A stretch of 64,000 nucleotides of DNA from Arthrobacter pascens (GTDB lineage: Bacteria > Actinomycetota > Actinomycetes > Actinomycetales > Micrococcaceae): positions 1 through 64,000 of the forward strand of contig NZ_JAFHKT010000146.1 of assembly GCF_017052465.1 (NCBI RefSeq). Reading direction: 5' to 3'. The position numbers and the translations under genes were made by a program. This document shows, in pieces, positions 43,601 through 51,569 of this stretch. A model generated the notes under the pieces. That model made no database searches. It saw only the letters and a list, made by a program, of their open reading frames with translations, and was not told where the DNA came from. Within the stretch, counting starts at the first letter, position 1. The number at the start of each line of letters is the position of its first letter.

Positions 43601-45826
43601 CTGCTCAACGAACTCCTGGGGCGTGCGGAACTGCGCGAACTCCTGGACGCCCGGGTCATCGAGGCCACAGAACGCGAGCTGCAGCGCCTTGCCCCGGACC
43701 GCCGGGTACGCGGCATGGAGGGCGTCGCCGACCTGCTGCGGCTGCTGGGCCCGTTGTCTCCTGACGAAGTCGCCGCCAGGCTCGAGGCGCCGGATGAGCC
43801 CGCGCCGGTGGTTGAGCCTGTCGAAACCGCCGCGCCGGTGGTTGAGCCTGTCGAAACCGAGCCCTTCGAAACGGCGCCTGACGAGACCGTCGTCGCGGCC
43901 GCCGCCTCCCACCTCGCGGCACTCCAGCGGGCCAACCGCGCCATCAGGGTGAACATCGGCGGTGTCGAGCGCTTTGCGGCGGTGGAAGACGCCGCCAGGC
44001 TGCGCGACGCCATTGGTGTCCCCCTTCCCATGGGCGTGCCCCTGGCGTTCATCGAGCCAGTGGCCGATCCCCTCGGCGACCTCGTCTCCCGCTATGCCCG
44101 AACGCACGGTCCGTTCACCGCCACGGAAGCCGCAGCGAGGCTCGGGCTTGGGGTCGCCGTCGTGGGTACTGCGCTGAAACGGCTCGCAGCGGACGGCCGC
44201 GTAGTGGAGGGCGAGTTCCGGCCCCACTCCGAACCGGCGGCCGAGTCTGGAGCGGGGCCAACACCCGAACGGCAAGGTGCCGACGGCCCTGAGGAGGCAG
44301 AGGCGGCAGAGGCGATAGACCACTCCGGTACCGTTTCCCCTGCCGGGGCGGTTCCGCCTTCCACAGTCACCCTGCCCGCCGGCAGCGAATGGTGCGACGC
44401 CGAGGTGCTTCGCAAGCTCCGCCGTCGTTCGCTGGCCGCGCTGCGCGCGGAAGTGGAGCCCGTGGATGGCACTGCGTACGGGCGGTTCCTTCCCGCCTGG
44501 CAGAATGTGCGCTCACCGGGAACCCGTGGCGGTCAACCGGCGCTGCGGGGGCTGGATGGAATCGTCACTGCCATCGACCAGCTCTCCGGCGTGCCGGTAC
44601 CGGCGTCGGCCTGGGAACCGCTCGTGCTGGCCAGCCGCGTGTCGAACTACCAGCCCGCGATGCTGGACGAACTCATGGCAGCCGGCGAGGTCCTCTGGTC
44701 CGGTGCAGGCTCCCTGCCCGGCAACGACGGCTGGATCAGCCTGCATCTGGCCGACTCGGCCGAGTTGACGCTTAATCCCGCGATCGACTTCGAGCCCGGG
44801 GATGCCCAGAGGCGGCTGCTGGACCACCTGCAGACCGCCGGTGGCGGTTACTTTTTCCGGCAACTCACTGATATCGCGGGCGGGATGGATGCCGTGCTCA
44901 GCGATCAGGACGTGGTGTCCGCGCTGTGGGACCTGGTGTGGGCGGGCCGCGTGACCGGTGATACGTTCGCACCCGTCCGCGCCCTCATCGCCGGCGGGCA
45001 CACGGCCCACCGCCAGGTGGCCCGGCCGCCCCGTGCCCGGGCACCGCGGTTGAGCAGGCTGGGGCGCTCGCACGGAACGGGCCTGCTGGGTTCGCCGGGG
45101 CTTTCCGGCGGGCGGTACGGCCAGATCACCGGACAAGCCCCCACGCCGCCGCTGGCAGCGGGGCGGTGGTCGGCGCTCCCCTCCCCTGAGCTCGACGCCA
45201 CCATTCACGCCCGCGCCACCGCGGAACTGCTCCTCGACAGGTACGGTGTGGTCACCCGCGGTTCCGTCATGGCAGAGAACATCCTGGGCGGCTTCGGGCT
45301 GATGTACAAGGTGCTGGCCAGGCTGGAGGAGGCCGGACGCTGCCGCCGCGGCTACTTCATCGAGCACCTCGGTGCGGCCCAGTTCGCCGTTCCTGCCACG
45401 GTGGACCGCCTGCGCTCATATTCCGAGGACACGCAGCTTGCCAAGCCGGAACCCGCAGCTTTGGCCCTCGCCGCCACGGACCCTGCCAACCCGTACGGGG
45501 CCGCGCTGCCCTGGCCGGCCCTGAGCGTGGAGGCCGGCAGCGGCCACCGTCCGGGCCGCAAGGCGGGGGCGCTGGTGGTGCTGGTCGACGGAGCCTTGGT
45601 GCTGTATGTGGAACGCGGCGGCAAGACACTCCTGGTTTTTACGGAGGACGATGCGGTGCTGGCCGCCGCCGGGGCGGCGCTTGTCGACGTCGTGAAGCGC
45701 GGTGCCGTGGACAAGCTCGTCATGGAAAAGGTCAACGGCCACGGCATCCTGGACACTCCGGCCGCGGCGGCTTTGACGGCGGCCGGCGCCTACTCCACCC
45801 CGAAGGGACTGAGAATCCGTGCCTGA
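40667..45826 (+). CDS. lhr: Lhr-type ATP-dependent superfamily 2 helicase
   Basis: About 1720 residues. Helicase core: Walker A APTGSGKT near residue 62, DEVH box, SAT motif LSATVEPRE, and motif VI QRVGRAGH. The long C-terminal region is the Lhr-CTD with winged-helix and beta-barrel modules. Lhr translocates 3' to 5' on ssDNA and unwinds RNA:DNA hybrids, in DNA repair. It overlaps nei2 by 8 bp, the known actinobacterial repair pair. At about residues 1045-1065 an in-frame 30-bp tandem repeat encodes two copies of PVVEPVET in a linker. Start uncertain: ATG 40667 has GGAGG very close, ATG 40721 is an alternative. Confidence 0.92.
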   Translation: MQSQGPAGTSGGTSSVDSMGQFSRPTREWFLGAFSEPTPAQRGAWNAISSGSHALVVAPTGSGKTLAAFLWALDRLLHSEAEVSGPSMPAELPGLEGRPKAEGEDPPAGAPGGARAAKQSRARRPKRKTRVLYISPLKALGVDVERNLRSPLIGITQTAKRLDLPAPLITVGVRSGDTPASERRALLSNPPDILITTPESLFLMLTSRARETLSEVDTIIVDEVHAVAGTKRGAHLAVSLERLDALLPKPAQRIGLSATVEPRELVAQFLAGSAPVEIVAPPSRKNWDLTVSVPVEDMSDLQGAAGAFDSGPASGLQPQASIWPHVEEKIVDLVLANQSTIVFANSRRLAERLTARLNEIHAERQLLAVGGGWEEPAPAVPGPLQTSTATPAHMMAQAGSTSGAEPLLARAHHGSVSKDQRALIEDDLKSGRLRCVVATSSLELGIDMGAVDLVVQVESPPSVASGLQRVGRAGHQVGEISQGYLFPKHRADLVHTAITVERMLAGKIERLSIPANPLDILAQQTVAATALGRIDVEEWFATVRRSAPFATLPRSAFEATLDLLAGRYPSDEFAELRPRIIWDRNEGTIEGRPGAQRLAVTSGGTIPDRGLFGVYIIGTEAEGSASPGGDAAGKVSGTASPAKGGRRVGELDEEMVYESRVGDIFALGATSWKIEDITHDRVLVSPAFGQPGKLPFWKGDSLGRPVDLGRALGAFVRELSASDVGPATERCKASGLDDFAANNLLQYLNEQKLATEVVPSDTTLVVERFHDELGDWRVILHSPFGMPVHAPWALAVGQRLHQRYGLDGSAMAADDGIVLRVPMMEDEPPGAELFLFDPEELEQIVTAEVGGSALFASRFRECAARALLLPRQTPGKRQPLWQQRQRSAQLLDVARKYPAFPIVLETVRECLQDVYDLPALKDIAASVERRELRIVQTTTQQPSPFAKSLLFGYVAQFLYEGDSPLAERRAAALALDSTLLNELLGRAELRELLDARVIEATERELQRLAPDRRVRGMEGVADLLRLLGPLSPDEVAARLEAPDEPAPVVEPVETAAPVVEPVETEPFETAPDETVVAAAASHLAALQRANRAIRVNIGGVERFAAVEDAARLRDAIGVPLPMGVPLAFIEPVADPLGDLVSRYARTHGPFTATEAAARLGLGVAVVGTALKRLAADGRVVEGEFRPHSEPAAESGAGPTPERQGADGPEEAEAAEAIDHSGTVSPAGAVPPSTVTLPAGSEWCDAEVLRKLRRRSLAALRAEVEPVDGTAYGRFLPAWQNVRSPGTRGGQPALRGLDGIVTAIDQLSGVPVPASAWEPLVLASRVSNYQPAMLDELMAAGEVLWSGAGSLPGNDGWISLHLADSAELTLNPAIDFEPGDAQRRLLDHLQTAGGGYFFRQLTDIAGGMDAVLSDQDVVSALWDLVWAGRVTGDTFAPVRALIAGGHTAHRQVARPPRARAPRLSRLGRSHGTGLLGSPGLSGGRYGQITGQAPTPPLAAGRWSALPSPELDATIHARATAELLLDRYGVVTRGSVMAENILGGFGLMYKVLARLEEAGRCRRGYFIEHLGAAQFAVPATVDRLRSYSEDTQLAKPEPAALALAATDPANPYGAALPWPALSVEAGSGHRPGRKAGALVVLVDGALVLYVERGGKTLLVFTEDDAVLAAAGAALVDVVKRGAVDKLVMEKVNGHGILDTPAAAALTAAGAYSTPKGLRIRA
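43801..43860. repeat. Two 30-bp tandem units, REP-like, inside lhr
   Basis: CGCGCCGGTGGTTGAGCCTG followed by TCGAAACCG(C/A) occurs twice head to tail (59 of 60 bases identical). The core GGTTGAGCCTGTCGAAACC is like a repeat I know as frequent between genes in Micrococcales. It keeps the lhr frame open and encodes VVEPVET twice in a linker. Confidence 0.8.
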
Positions 45827-46772
45827 AGGTGATTCGGTCTGGCGTGCCGCCCACCAGCTCCACGGCGCCCTCGCCGGCCAAAAACTGACAGCCTCGGACT
45901 TCCGGGTGCCGCGCTTCGCCACGCTGAATCTTCGGGGCTGGACAGTGGGAGAGGTGGTCCCGCGGGGCAAGCACCTGCTCATGCGGCTGGTCGGCCCGGG
46001 CGATGAACGGCTGACCATCCATTCGCACCTCAAGATGGAGGGCAGCTGGCAGGTCTACCCGCCCGGCGGACGATGGCGGAAACCGGGCTTCACAGCCCGG
46101 TGTGTGCTGCGCACGCCGGTGGCGGACGCCGTCGGCTTCTCCCTCGGGCTGCTTGAAGTCATCAAAACCTCCGAGGAGGACAAGGCTGTGGGCTACCTAG
46201 GACCGGACCTCCTGGGCCCGGACTGGGATCCGGAAGAGGCGGAGCGGCGCGTGGCATCGGCGCCGGACGTTCCGATCGGCGTGGCGTTGCTGGACCAGCG
46301 CAACCTTGCCGGCATCGGCAACATCTACCGCTGCGAGGCCTGCTTCCTTTCGGGAATTCACCCGGCCACGCCAGTCTCGGCCGTGGCGGATCTGCCCGCC
46401 TTGTTCGCCGATGCCAAGCAGCTGCTCGAAGCCAACCTCGGTCCAGGCCGCCGCACCACCGTGCTCAATGCGCGCGGTACGCCGGTGGGCAGGGCCGCCG
46501 GCCGCCCCGGGTACTGGGTCTACCGGCGGGAGCACCAGCCATGCCTCCGCTGCCGGACCCCCATCCGTCACGGCGTGCTGGGCAGGGCTGTGCCCCGCCG
46601 GCCTGTGTCGCACGGGGCGTCGCCGGCCTCCATCTCGACGTCCGGCGGGCAGGGTGTGTCTGCGCCGGGCACGGGCATGCCGGCGGCTGGCACGCCGGAG
46701 CTGGTCACCGAAGAGCGCGACATCTACTTCTGCCCGAAATGCCAGCCGCTCCTGGGCGCCGGCGACGCCTGA
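45819..46772 (+). CDS. Fpg/Nei-family DNA glycosylase (Nei2-like)
   Basis: 317 residues from GTG at 45819; N-terminal PEGD gives the catalytic Pro2 and Glu3. H2TH region with LLDQRNLAGIGNIYRCEACF (20 residues) near 165-184. Zinc-finger pairs are CLRC at 242-245 and CPKC at 305-308; the 59-residue spacing far exceeds the usual 16, owing to a Ser/Gly/Pro-rich insertion. Removes oxidised bases and cuts the abasic site. Translationally coupled to lhr (8-bp overlap), which supports a joint repair role. Confidence 0.92.
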   Translation: MPEGDSVWRAAHQLHGALAGQKLTASDFRVPRFATLNLRGWTVGEVVPRGKHLLMRLVGPGDERLTIHSHLKMEGSWQVYPPGGRWRKPGFTARCVLRTPVADAVGFSLGLLEVIKTSEEDKAVGYLGPDLLGPDWDPEEAERRVASAPDVPIGVALLDQRNLAGIGNIYRCEACFLSGIHPATPVSAVADLPALFADAKQLLEANLGPGRRTTVLNARGTPVGRAAGRPGYWVYRREHQPCLRCRTPIRHGVLGRAVPRRPVSHGASPASISTSGGQGVSAPGTGMPAAGTPELVTEERDIYFCPKCQPLLGAGDA

Positions 46773-46809
46773 CCCTGCCTCCCCATCGGCGGGGGGACGC
46801 GCAAGCGGC

Positions 46810-46866
46810 CTGTCGCCGGAGGGGTTCCCTGTCGCCGGAGGAGTTCGCTGTCGTCAGGAGGCGCGG
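46810..46866. repeat. Three 19-bp imperfect tandem units
   Basis: Units start at 46810, 46829 and 46848, each beginning CTGTCG(C/T)C. The first two share 17 of 19 bases; the third, more divergent, runs into the 3' end of the YczE gene (stop at 46854). The gap between nei2 and the YczE gene is made mostly of these units. Confidence 0.6.
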
Positions 46867-47537
46867 ACGGTCGCCTCGGACTCGCCGACAGGGCTCGTCG
46901 GCTCCTTTTCGCGCGTCGGCTCCGCCTTGGAGGCTGCGTCCGCCTGAACCGCCCCGACCGCGGCCGGGACCATGAAGTACGGCAGCAGGAGTTGCACCAG
47001 AGGCCCGATGGCCAGTGCATACACCACGGTGCCCACGCCAACGGATCCGCCAAGCAGCCAGCCCGCGCCAAGAACCACCACTTCGATGAGGGTCCTGGAG
47101 ATCCGGACCGACCATCCCGTGCGGCGGGCCAACCCGGTCATGAGGCCGTCGCGGGCACCCGGACCAAAGCGCGCACCGATGTAGCAGGCCGAGGCGATGC
47201 CATTGAGCAGCACGGCCCCGGCGAGCAGGGCGATCTGGCCGCCCAGATGCGAAAAAGCGGGGATCAGGGCAAGTCCGATATCGGCGAACACACCCACCAG
47301 CACGGCGTTGCACAGCGTGCCGAATCCGGGCCACTGCTTCAGAGGAATCCACAGCAGCAGCACCAGGAAGCTGACGATGATCACCACTGCCCCGATGCTC
47401 AGACCCGTCCTGCCAGCAACGCCCTGATGGAACACGTCCCAGGGATCCAGGCCCAGTCCGGCACGGATGAACATGGCCAAGGAGACGCCGTACATGGCAA
47501 GGCCGGTAAAGAGCTGGAGCAGTCTGCGAGTCATCAT
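46854..47537 (-). CDS. YczE/YitT-family membrane protein
   Basis: 227 residues with five to six membrane helices (LQLFTGLAMYGVSLAMFIRA at the N-terminus, 20 residues) and the family region GLGLDPWDVFHQGVA. The C-terminal 30 residues are soluble and charged. Start at one of two adjacent ATGs, 47537 or 47534, behind GGGTGG. Divergent from a MocR-type regulator 60 bp away; MocR genes beside YczE genes are a recurrent pairing, and the MocR protein is thought to control the membrane protein. Transport function unproven. Confidence 0.85.
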   Translation of the reverse strand: MMTRRLLQLFTGLAMYGVSLAMFIRAGLGLDPWDVFHQGVAGRTGLSIGAVVIIVSFLVLLLWIPLKQWPGFGTLCNAVLVGVFADIGLALIPAFSHLGGQIALLAGAVLLNGIASACYIGARFGPGARDGLMTGLARRTGWSVRISRTLIEVVVLGAGWLLGGSVGVGTVVYALAIGPLVQLLLPYFMVPAAVGAVQADAASKAEPTREKEPTSPVGESEATVRAS

Positions 47538-47556
47538 CCACCCATCCTGAACCACA

Positions 47557-47597
47557 ACTGGCCTTGTTTTCCATGGCCAGTTTGAGATACTGGCCTT
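47557..47597 (+). promoter_or_regulatory. MocR promoter with three ACTGGCC half-sites, probably leaderless
   Basis: ACTGGCC occurs at 47557-47563 and 47589-47595, with its complement GGCCAGT at 47575-47581: two direct and one inverted half-site. TTGTTT (47564-47569) and GATACT (47586-47591) are spaced by 16 bp. The predicted transcript would start at about 47598, which is the A of the ATG, and no ribosome site is present. Confidence 0.55.
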
Positions 47598-49088
47598 ATG
47601 TCCGGTTCCCTCAGCCCCGCAGCACTTGCCCGCCTCCTGGGCCGATGGCACGTTGGCGCGTCCCCTGCCTACCGCGAACTGGCCGACGTCGTCCGCCTTC
47701 TCGTGCTGGACGGCCGCATCCCATTGGGAACCGCCCTCCCGAGCGAGCGCACCCTGTCCGACACCCTGGCCGTCAGCCGGACCACCGTCACCGCCGCCTA
47801 CGCAAGCCTGCGCGAACAAGGATTCCTAAGCAGCGGCCAGGGCTCCCGCGGCCGCACCTGCCTTCCGCGCAGCTCCGACCAAGCCACCGGCGCGGGGCCC
47901 GGCGCGGAGGCAGGCGCTGGCCTTCCTGGCGCTCCCGGCCTAGCCGTTCCCGAGGGCGTCATCGACCTCGCCTACGCCTCCCTCCCCGCCAGCGGCGAAG
48001 TCGTGCACCGGGCCTTTGCCTCCGCCCTGACCGAGCTGCCGGCCCTTTTGCCTGGATTTGGCTATGACGCGCTGGGCGTCCCCTCGCTCCGGGAGGCTAT
48101 CGCCGCCCGCTACTCCGCCGTCGGGGTGCCCACGGCGCCGGGCCAGATTTTGGTGACCTCGGGTGCGCAGCACGCCCTGAACATCGTGCTCCGGGCGATG
48201 GTCGGCAAGCAGGACAAGGTGCTGGTGGAGCAACCCACGTACCCAAACGCCCTCGATGCCATCCGCGCACAGGGCTGCCGGATGGTCCCGGTGGCACTGC
48301 CTCCGGCGCCGGAAACCGGGTGGGACCTGGACGCGGTGGAGACTGCCCTGATGCAGCAGCGTCCCAAGCTGGCGTACATGGTCCCCGACTTCCACAACCC
48401 CACCGGACGGCTCATGCCCGACGCCCAGCGCCGCCGGCTGGTCCGCGCCGCCGCCGCTTCGGGCACGGTGCTGGTGGCGGATGAGACTCTTCGGGAATTG
48501 AACCTCGACGGCGGAACCGCGGCGCCGCTGGCAGCCTTCAGCCCTGCGGTGGTTTCCATCGGGTCGCTGAGTAAATCACACTGGGCAGGGCTCCGCACAG
48601 GCTGGATCCGGGCCTCCGAAAGCCTGATCCAGCGCTTTGCCGGGGCCAGGACCACGATGGACCTGGGCGGCCCGGTGGTGGAACAGCTGGCCGCGGCCCA
48701 CCTGGTCCGGGCACTGGACGAGCCGCTGCCGGCGCGTCGGGCGGCACTCAGGGAGAGCCGGACGGCACTGCTGGAGCTGATCGCCGCCCACCTGCCGGAG
48801 TGGCAGGCGGAAAGGCCCGAGGGCGGCCTGGCCGTCTGGTGCCGGCTGCCCTCCGCCAGCAGCACGGCGCTCACTGTCATCGCGCCCGACTTCGGCATCC
48901 GGCTCGCCGCCGGACCGCGGTTCGGGGTGGGCGGCGTCTTTGAGAACCACCTCCGCGTGCCGTTCACCCTGCCCCCGGACAAACTGGAGCAGGCGGTCCG
49001 GGCACTCCGCTCGGCCCAGGACCGGCTGGACGCCGCCCCGCAGTTGCGCAGGACACTCAGGGAATCCCCGGCCGCGGCCATCGCCTGA
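47598..49088 (+). CDS. MocR/PdxR-type regulator (GntR winged helix + aminotransferase fold)
   Basis: 496 residues. N-terminal GntR winged helix at about 20-85 (PSERTLSDTLAVSRTTVTAA, 20 residues, is the recognition region). The aminotransferase-like domain (about 110-480) has NPTG, DETLRELN, and the PLP lysine in LSKSHWAGLRTGW. MocR proteins bind PLP and sometimes an amino acid and regulate a nearby gene. Divergent from the YczE gene, the likely target. Confidence 0.92.
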   Translation: MSGSLSPAALARLLGRWHVGASPAYRELADVVRLLVLDGRIPLGTALPSERTLSDTLAVSRTTVTAAYASLREQGFLSSGQGSRGRTCLPRSSDQATGAGPGAEAGAGLPGAPGLAVPEGVIDLAYASLPASGEVVHRAFASALTELPALLPGFGYDALGVPSLREAIAARYSAVGVPTAPGQILVTSGAQHALNIVLRAMVGKQDKVLVEQPTYPNALDAIRAQGCRMVPVALPPAPETGWDLDAVETALMQQRPKLAYMVPDFHNPTGRLMPDAQRRRLVRAAAASGTVLVADETLRELNLDGGTAAPLAAFSPAVVSIGSLSKSHWAGLRTGWIRASESLIQRFAGARTTMDLGGPVVEQLAAAHLVRALDEPLPARRAALRESRTALLELIAAHLPEWQAERPEGGLAVWCRLPSASSTALTVIAPDFGIRLAAGPRFGVGGVFENHLRVPFTLPPDKLEQAVRALRSAQDRLDAAPQLRRTLRESPAAAIA

Positions 49089-49199
49089 GGCTCCGGCTCC
49101 CAGCTACGCGAGCCCACTGGGCTGCATCTGCGGCGGCTTGGCCGGATCGCCGCCGCTGGGCCTCCTGACGCGCTACGCGGGGTCACCGCCGGAGGTGAA

Positions 49200-49259
49200 T
49201 TCGCCGGAACGGGTCGAAGTCGCCGGAAGGTTCCGGCGACCGGGCAGGGTTCCGGCGAA
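49200..49259. repeat. Nested inverted repeats between mocR and the pseudouridine synthase gene
   Basis: Inner arms GTCGCCGGAA (49219-49228) and TTCCGGCGAC (49231-49240) are exact with a 2-bp loop. Outer arms TTCGCCGGAAC (49200-49210) and GTTCCGGCGAA (49249-49259) are also exact. The same GCCGGAA motif is thus present four times. Possible terminator or operator. Confidence 0.65.
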
Positions 49260-49309
49260 CTCGACGCAGGAACGGGCCGGGCCGGAGCACAAAGTAGAAT
49301 GGACCGGTG

Positions 49310-50272
49310 ATGCAATCCCCCCTCCCCGTGCGCGACGGCGTGAACGCAACCCGCCTGCGCCTGCCGGACGAGGGGCCCTGGGCCACGGCGATGGACTACA
49401 TGATGCACCGCTGGGGCCACATCGACCCGCAGGGCATCGAGGACCGGTTCGACGCCGGCGAGATCGTGGGCGAGGGCGGTGTCCCCCTGGACCGCCGGAC
49501 ACGGCTCGAGGACCACACCTTCATCTGGTACTACCGCACTCTCCCGCCGGAGACCCGGCTGCCCGTGGAGCTGAACATCCTTCACCAGGACGATCACATC
49601 CTCGTGGTGGACAAGCCCCACTTCCTTCCCACCACGCCCGGCGGAACGTATATCCAGGAGTCGGCTCTGGTGCGTCTGCGGAACCAGCTGGACCTTCCGG
49701 ACGTGATTCCCATGCACCGGCTGGACCGCATGACAGCGGGGATCCTGCTCCTCTCCACCAACCCGGAGACGCGGGGCCGCTACCAGGTGCTCTTCGAGAA
49801 ACGCCAGGTCCAGAAGGAATACGAATGCGTGGCCGCCGCTGAGCCTGCTGCCGGGAACCCCGCCGTCGGCTTCCCCGTGGTGGTCCGGAACCGGATGACC
49901 AAGTCCCGCAGCTACCTGCTCGCCGAGGTCATCGACGGCGAGCCGAATGCCGAGACCCGGATTGACCTGCTGAAGACGTTCGACGCCGGAAATGCCGACG
50001 GCGGTCGTCCCGCCTCCGGTGACACCCACGCCCGGCGCGGCCTCTACCGGCTGGAGCCTCACTCAGGCAAGACCCACCAGCTGCGGGTGCACATGGCGTC
50101 CCTCGGCCTGGGCATCCTCCACGACGCCTTCTACCCGGAGCTCCTGGACAAGGCCCCGGACGACTACACCAAGCCGCTGCAGCTCCTGGCCCGCGGGATC
50201 CGATTCGTTGATCCGATCACCGGGAAGCCCGTGGAGTACCGGAGCCGGCTCGAACTGAGCGAAGCCCGCTAG
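49310..50272 (+). CDS. RluA-family RNA pseudouridine synthase
   Basis: About 320 residues. The catalytic Asp is in MHRLDRMTAGILLLS near 137-151; family motif LVVDKPHFLPTTPGG is near 97-111, and the C-terminal SGKTHQLRVHMASLG is intact. Isomerises uridines in rRNA or tRNA; the site cannot be assigned. A short N-terminal S4-like region is suggested by IEDRFDAGEIVGEGG. ATG at 49310 is preceded directly by an in-frame GTG at 49307. Confidence 0.9.
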   Translation: MQSPLPVRDGVNATRLRLPDEGPWATAMDYMMHRWGHIDPQGIEDRFDAGEIVGEGGVPLDRRTRLEDHTFIWYYRTLPPETRLPVELNILHQDDHILVVDKPHFLPTTPGGTYIQESALVRLRNQLDLPDVIPMHRLDRMTAGILLLSTNPETRGRYQVLFEKRQVQKEYECVAAAEPAAGNPAVGFPVVVRNRMTKSRSYLLAEVIDGEPNAETRIDLLKTFDAGNADGGRPASGDTHARRGLYRLEPHSGKTHQLRVHMASLGLGILHDAFYPELLDKAPDDYTKPLQLLARGIRFVDPITGKPVEYRSRLELSEAR

Positions 50273-50302
50273 CACTACAGCTTCGCGGGCCGGGCCGGCT
50301 TC

Positions 50303-50854
50303 TTACCCCGGCCCGCCGCCGGACTCTTCCAGCGCCTGCCGGAAAATCCCGGCGGTCTCCTCGCTGAACAGCACGAATTCCACCAGCTCCACCATGGGCT
50401 TTTCGCCCTCCAGCGGACGGCCGGCGTACGCCCGCACCGCTTCGATCCCCAGCTGCGCCACTTTGCGGGCATCCCAGCCGTACACGCCCGCGCTGACAGC
50501 CGGAAACGCCACGGACCGTGCCCCGAGACCGTCGGCTATCCGCAGGCTTTCGGTGAAGCACGAGGCAAGCAGCGCCGGGTTGGTCTGGCCGGCATGGCGG
50601 TTCGGCCCAACGGTGTGGATCACCCACTTCGCCGGCAGCAGGAACCCCGGCGTGGCAACGGCCGCGCCCACCGCCAGGCCGTGCGGCAGCTTCGTCGCGC
50701 GCAGTTCGCGGCAGGCTTCGAGCAGTTCCTGCCCGGCCGCCCGGTGGATCGCACCGTCCACGCCGCCGCCGCCCAGCAACGAGGAATTCGCTGCGTTGAC
50801 GATCGCGTCAACAGGCCGCACAGTAATGTCGCCTTCAACAATTTCAATCCGCAT
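50303..50854 (-). CDS. Macrodomain protein (O-acetyl-ADP-ribose deacetylase type)
   Basis: 183 residues, one macrodomain. Landmarks: IVNAANSSLLGGGGVDGAIH (20 residues) near 19-38 and FPAVSAGVYGWDARKVAQ near 117-134. The family hydrolyses O-acetyl-ADP-ribose or removes ADP-ribose from proteins and nucleic acids. Start ATG at 50854. Convergent with the pseudouridine synthase gene; no toxin or ADP-ribosyltransferase is adjacent. Confidence 0.93.
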   Translation of the reverse strand: MRIEIVEGDITVRPVDAIVNAANSSLLGGGGVDGAIHRAAGQELLEACRELRATKLPHGLAVGAAVATPGFLLPAKWVIHTVGPNRHAGQTNPALLASCFTESLRIADGLGARSVAFPAVSAGVYGWDARKVAQLGIEAVRAYAGRPLEGEKPMVELVEFVLFSEETAGIFRQALEESGGGPG

Positions 50855-50934
50855 GCAGCCAGTCTGGCACCGCTGCCCGTTCGGACGAAGACCCCAGGAT
50901 CCCCTGCCGGCGATAAGTGCGGTACCTTGTGCGA

Positions 50935-51555
50935 ATGGACTTCGGCAACGCGGAAACCTGGGGGGCCGCGATCTACTTCTGGATCGTTCCGGCGGTACTC
51001 GGCGACGCCATCTTCCCGCCCGTCCCCTCCGAGATGGTTGTCATCACCGGCGGGGCGCTCTCCGCCGAGGGCCGGGCCAACCTGTTCCTGATCGGCTTCC
51101 TGGCAGCATCGGCCTCCTGGGCGGGCGACGTCGTGGTCTTCCAGCTGTTCAAGCGGCGGCTCAGCCATGTGCTGGACCGCTGGCGGTGGGGCAGGAAAGT
51201 GCACCACGGCATCCACGAGGCCATCGCCAAGGCGGGACGGTCCTCCACGTACGGCACCATCATCGGGGCCAGGTTCATTCCCGGCGGTCGGCTCGCCACC
51301 TCAGCTGCGGCCGGCATAGCCGATGTCTCCTCGGGAGGCTTTAATCTCTGCGCGGGGCTGGGTGCGGTCCTCTGGGCCACGTGGCTCGTCGGGCTCGGCT
51401 ACTTCACCGGCTCGGCCACCCGGCTGCCCTTCTGGGCCAGCTCCCTTATCGGAGTGGCCGCCGGCCTGGTGATCGGCGCCGTCGTCGGAGTCATCGCCAC
51501 CCGGCGCCGCGGCAGCCGGTCCCCGGTCGATGAGCCGGGCGAGCCCGCCCCCTAA
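50935..51555 (+). CDS. DedA/VTT-family membrane protein
   Basis: 206 residues from ATG at 50935; an upstream GTG at 50917 is possible. The VTT domain has the re-entrant motif FPPVPSEMVVITGG near 26-39 and the Arg/Pro-rich GARFIPGGRLATSAAAG near 105-121. The family includes flippases for undecaprenyl phosphate and phosphatidylethanolamine. Divergent from the macrodomain gene, with about 80 bp between. Confidence 0.88.
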   Translation: MDFGNAETWGAAIYFWIVPAVLGDAIFPPVPSEMVVITGGALSAEGRANLFLIGFLAASASWAGDVVVFQLFKRRLSHVLDRWRWGRKVHHGIHEAIAKAGRSSTYGTIIGARFIPGGRLATSAAAGIADVSSGGFNLCAGLGAVLWATWLVGLGYFTGSATRLPFWASSLIGVAAGLVIGAVVGVIATRRRGSRSPVDEPGEPAP

Positions 51556-51569
51556 CGGGGCCCGAAGGG

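Noticed and set aside
42542..44323. 593-codon frame opposite lhr
   Set aside because: Antisense shadow with no domain; lhr motifs are continuous on the other strand.
48110..50062. 650-codon frame opposite mocR and the pseudouridine synthase
   Set aside because: Spans two well-supported genes and the gap between them; composition is that of a shadow frame.
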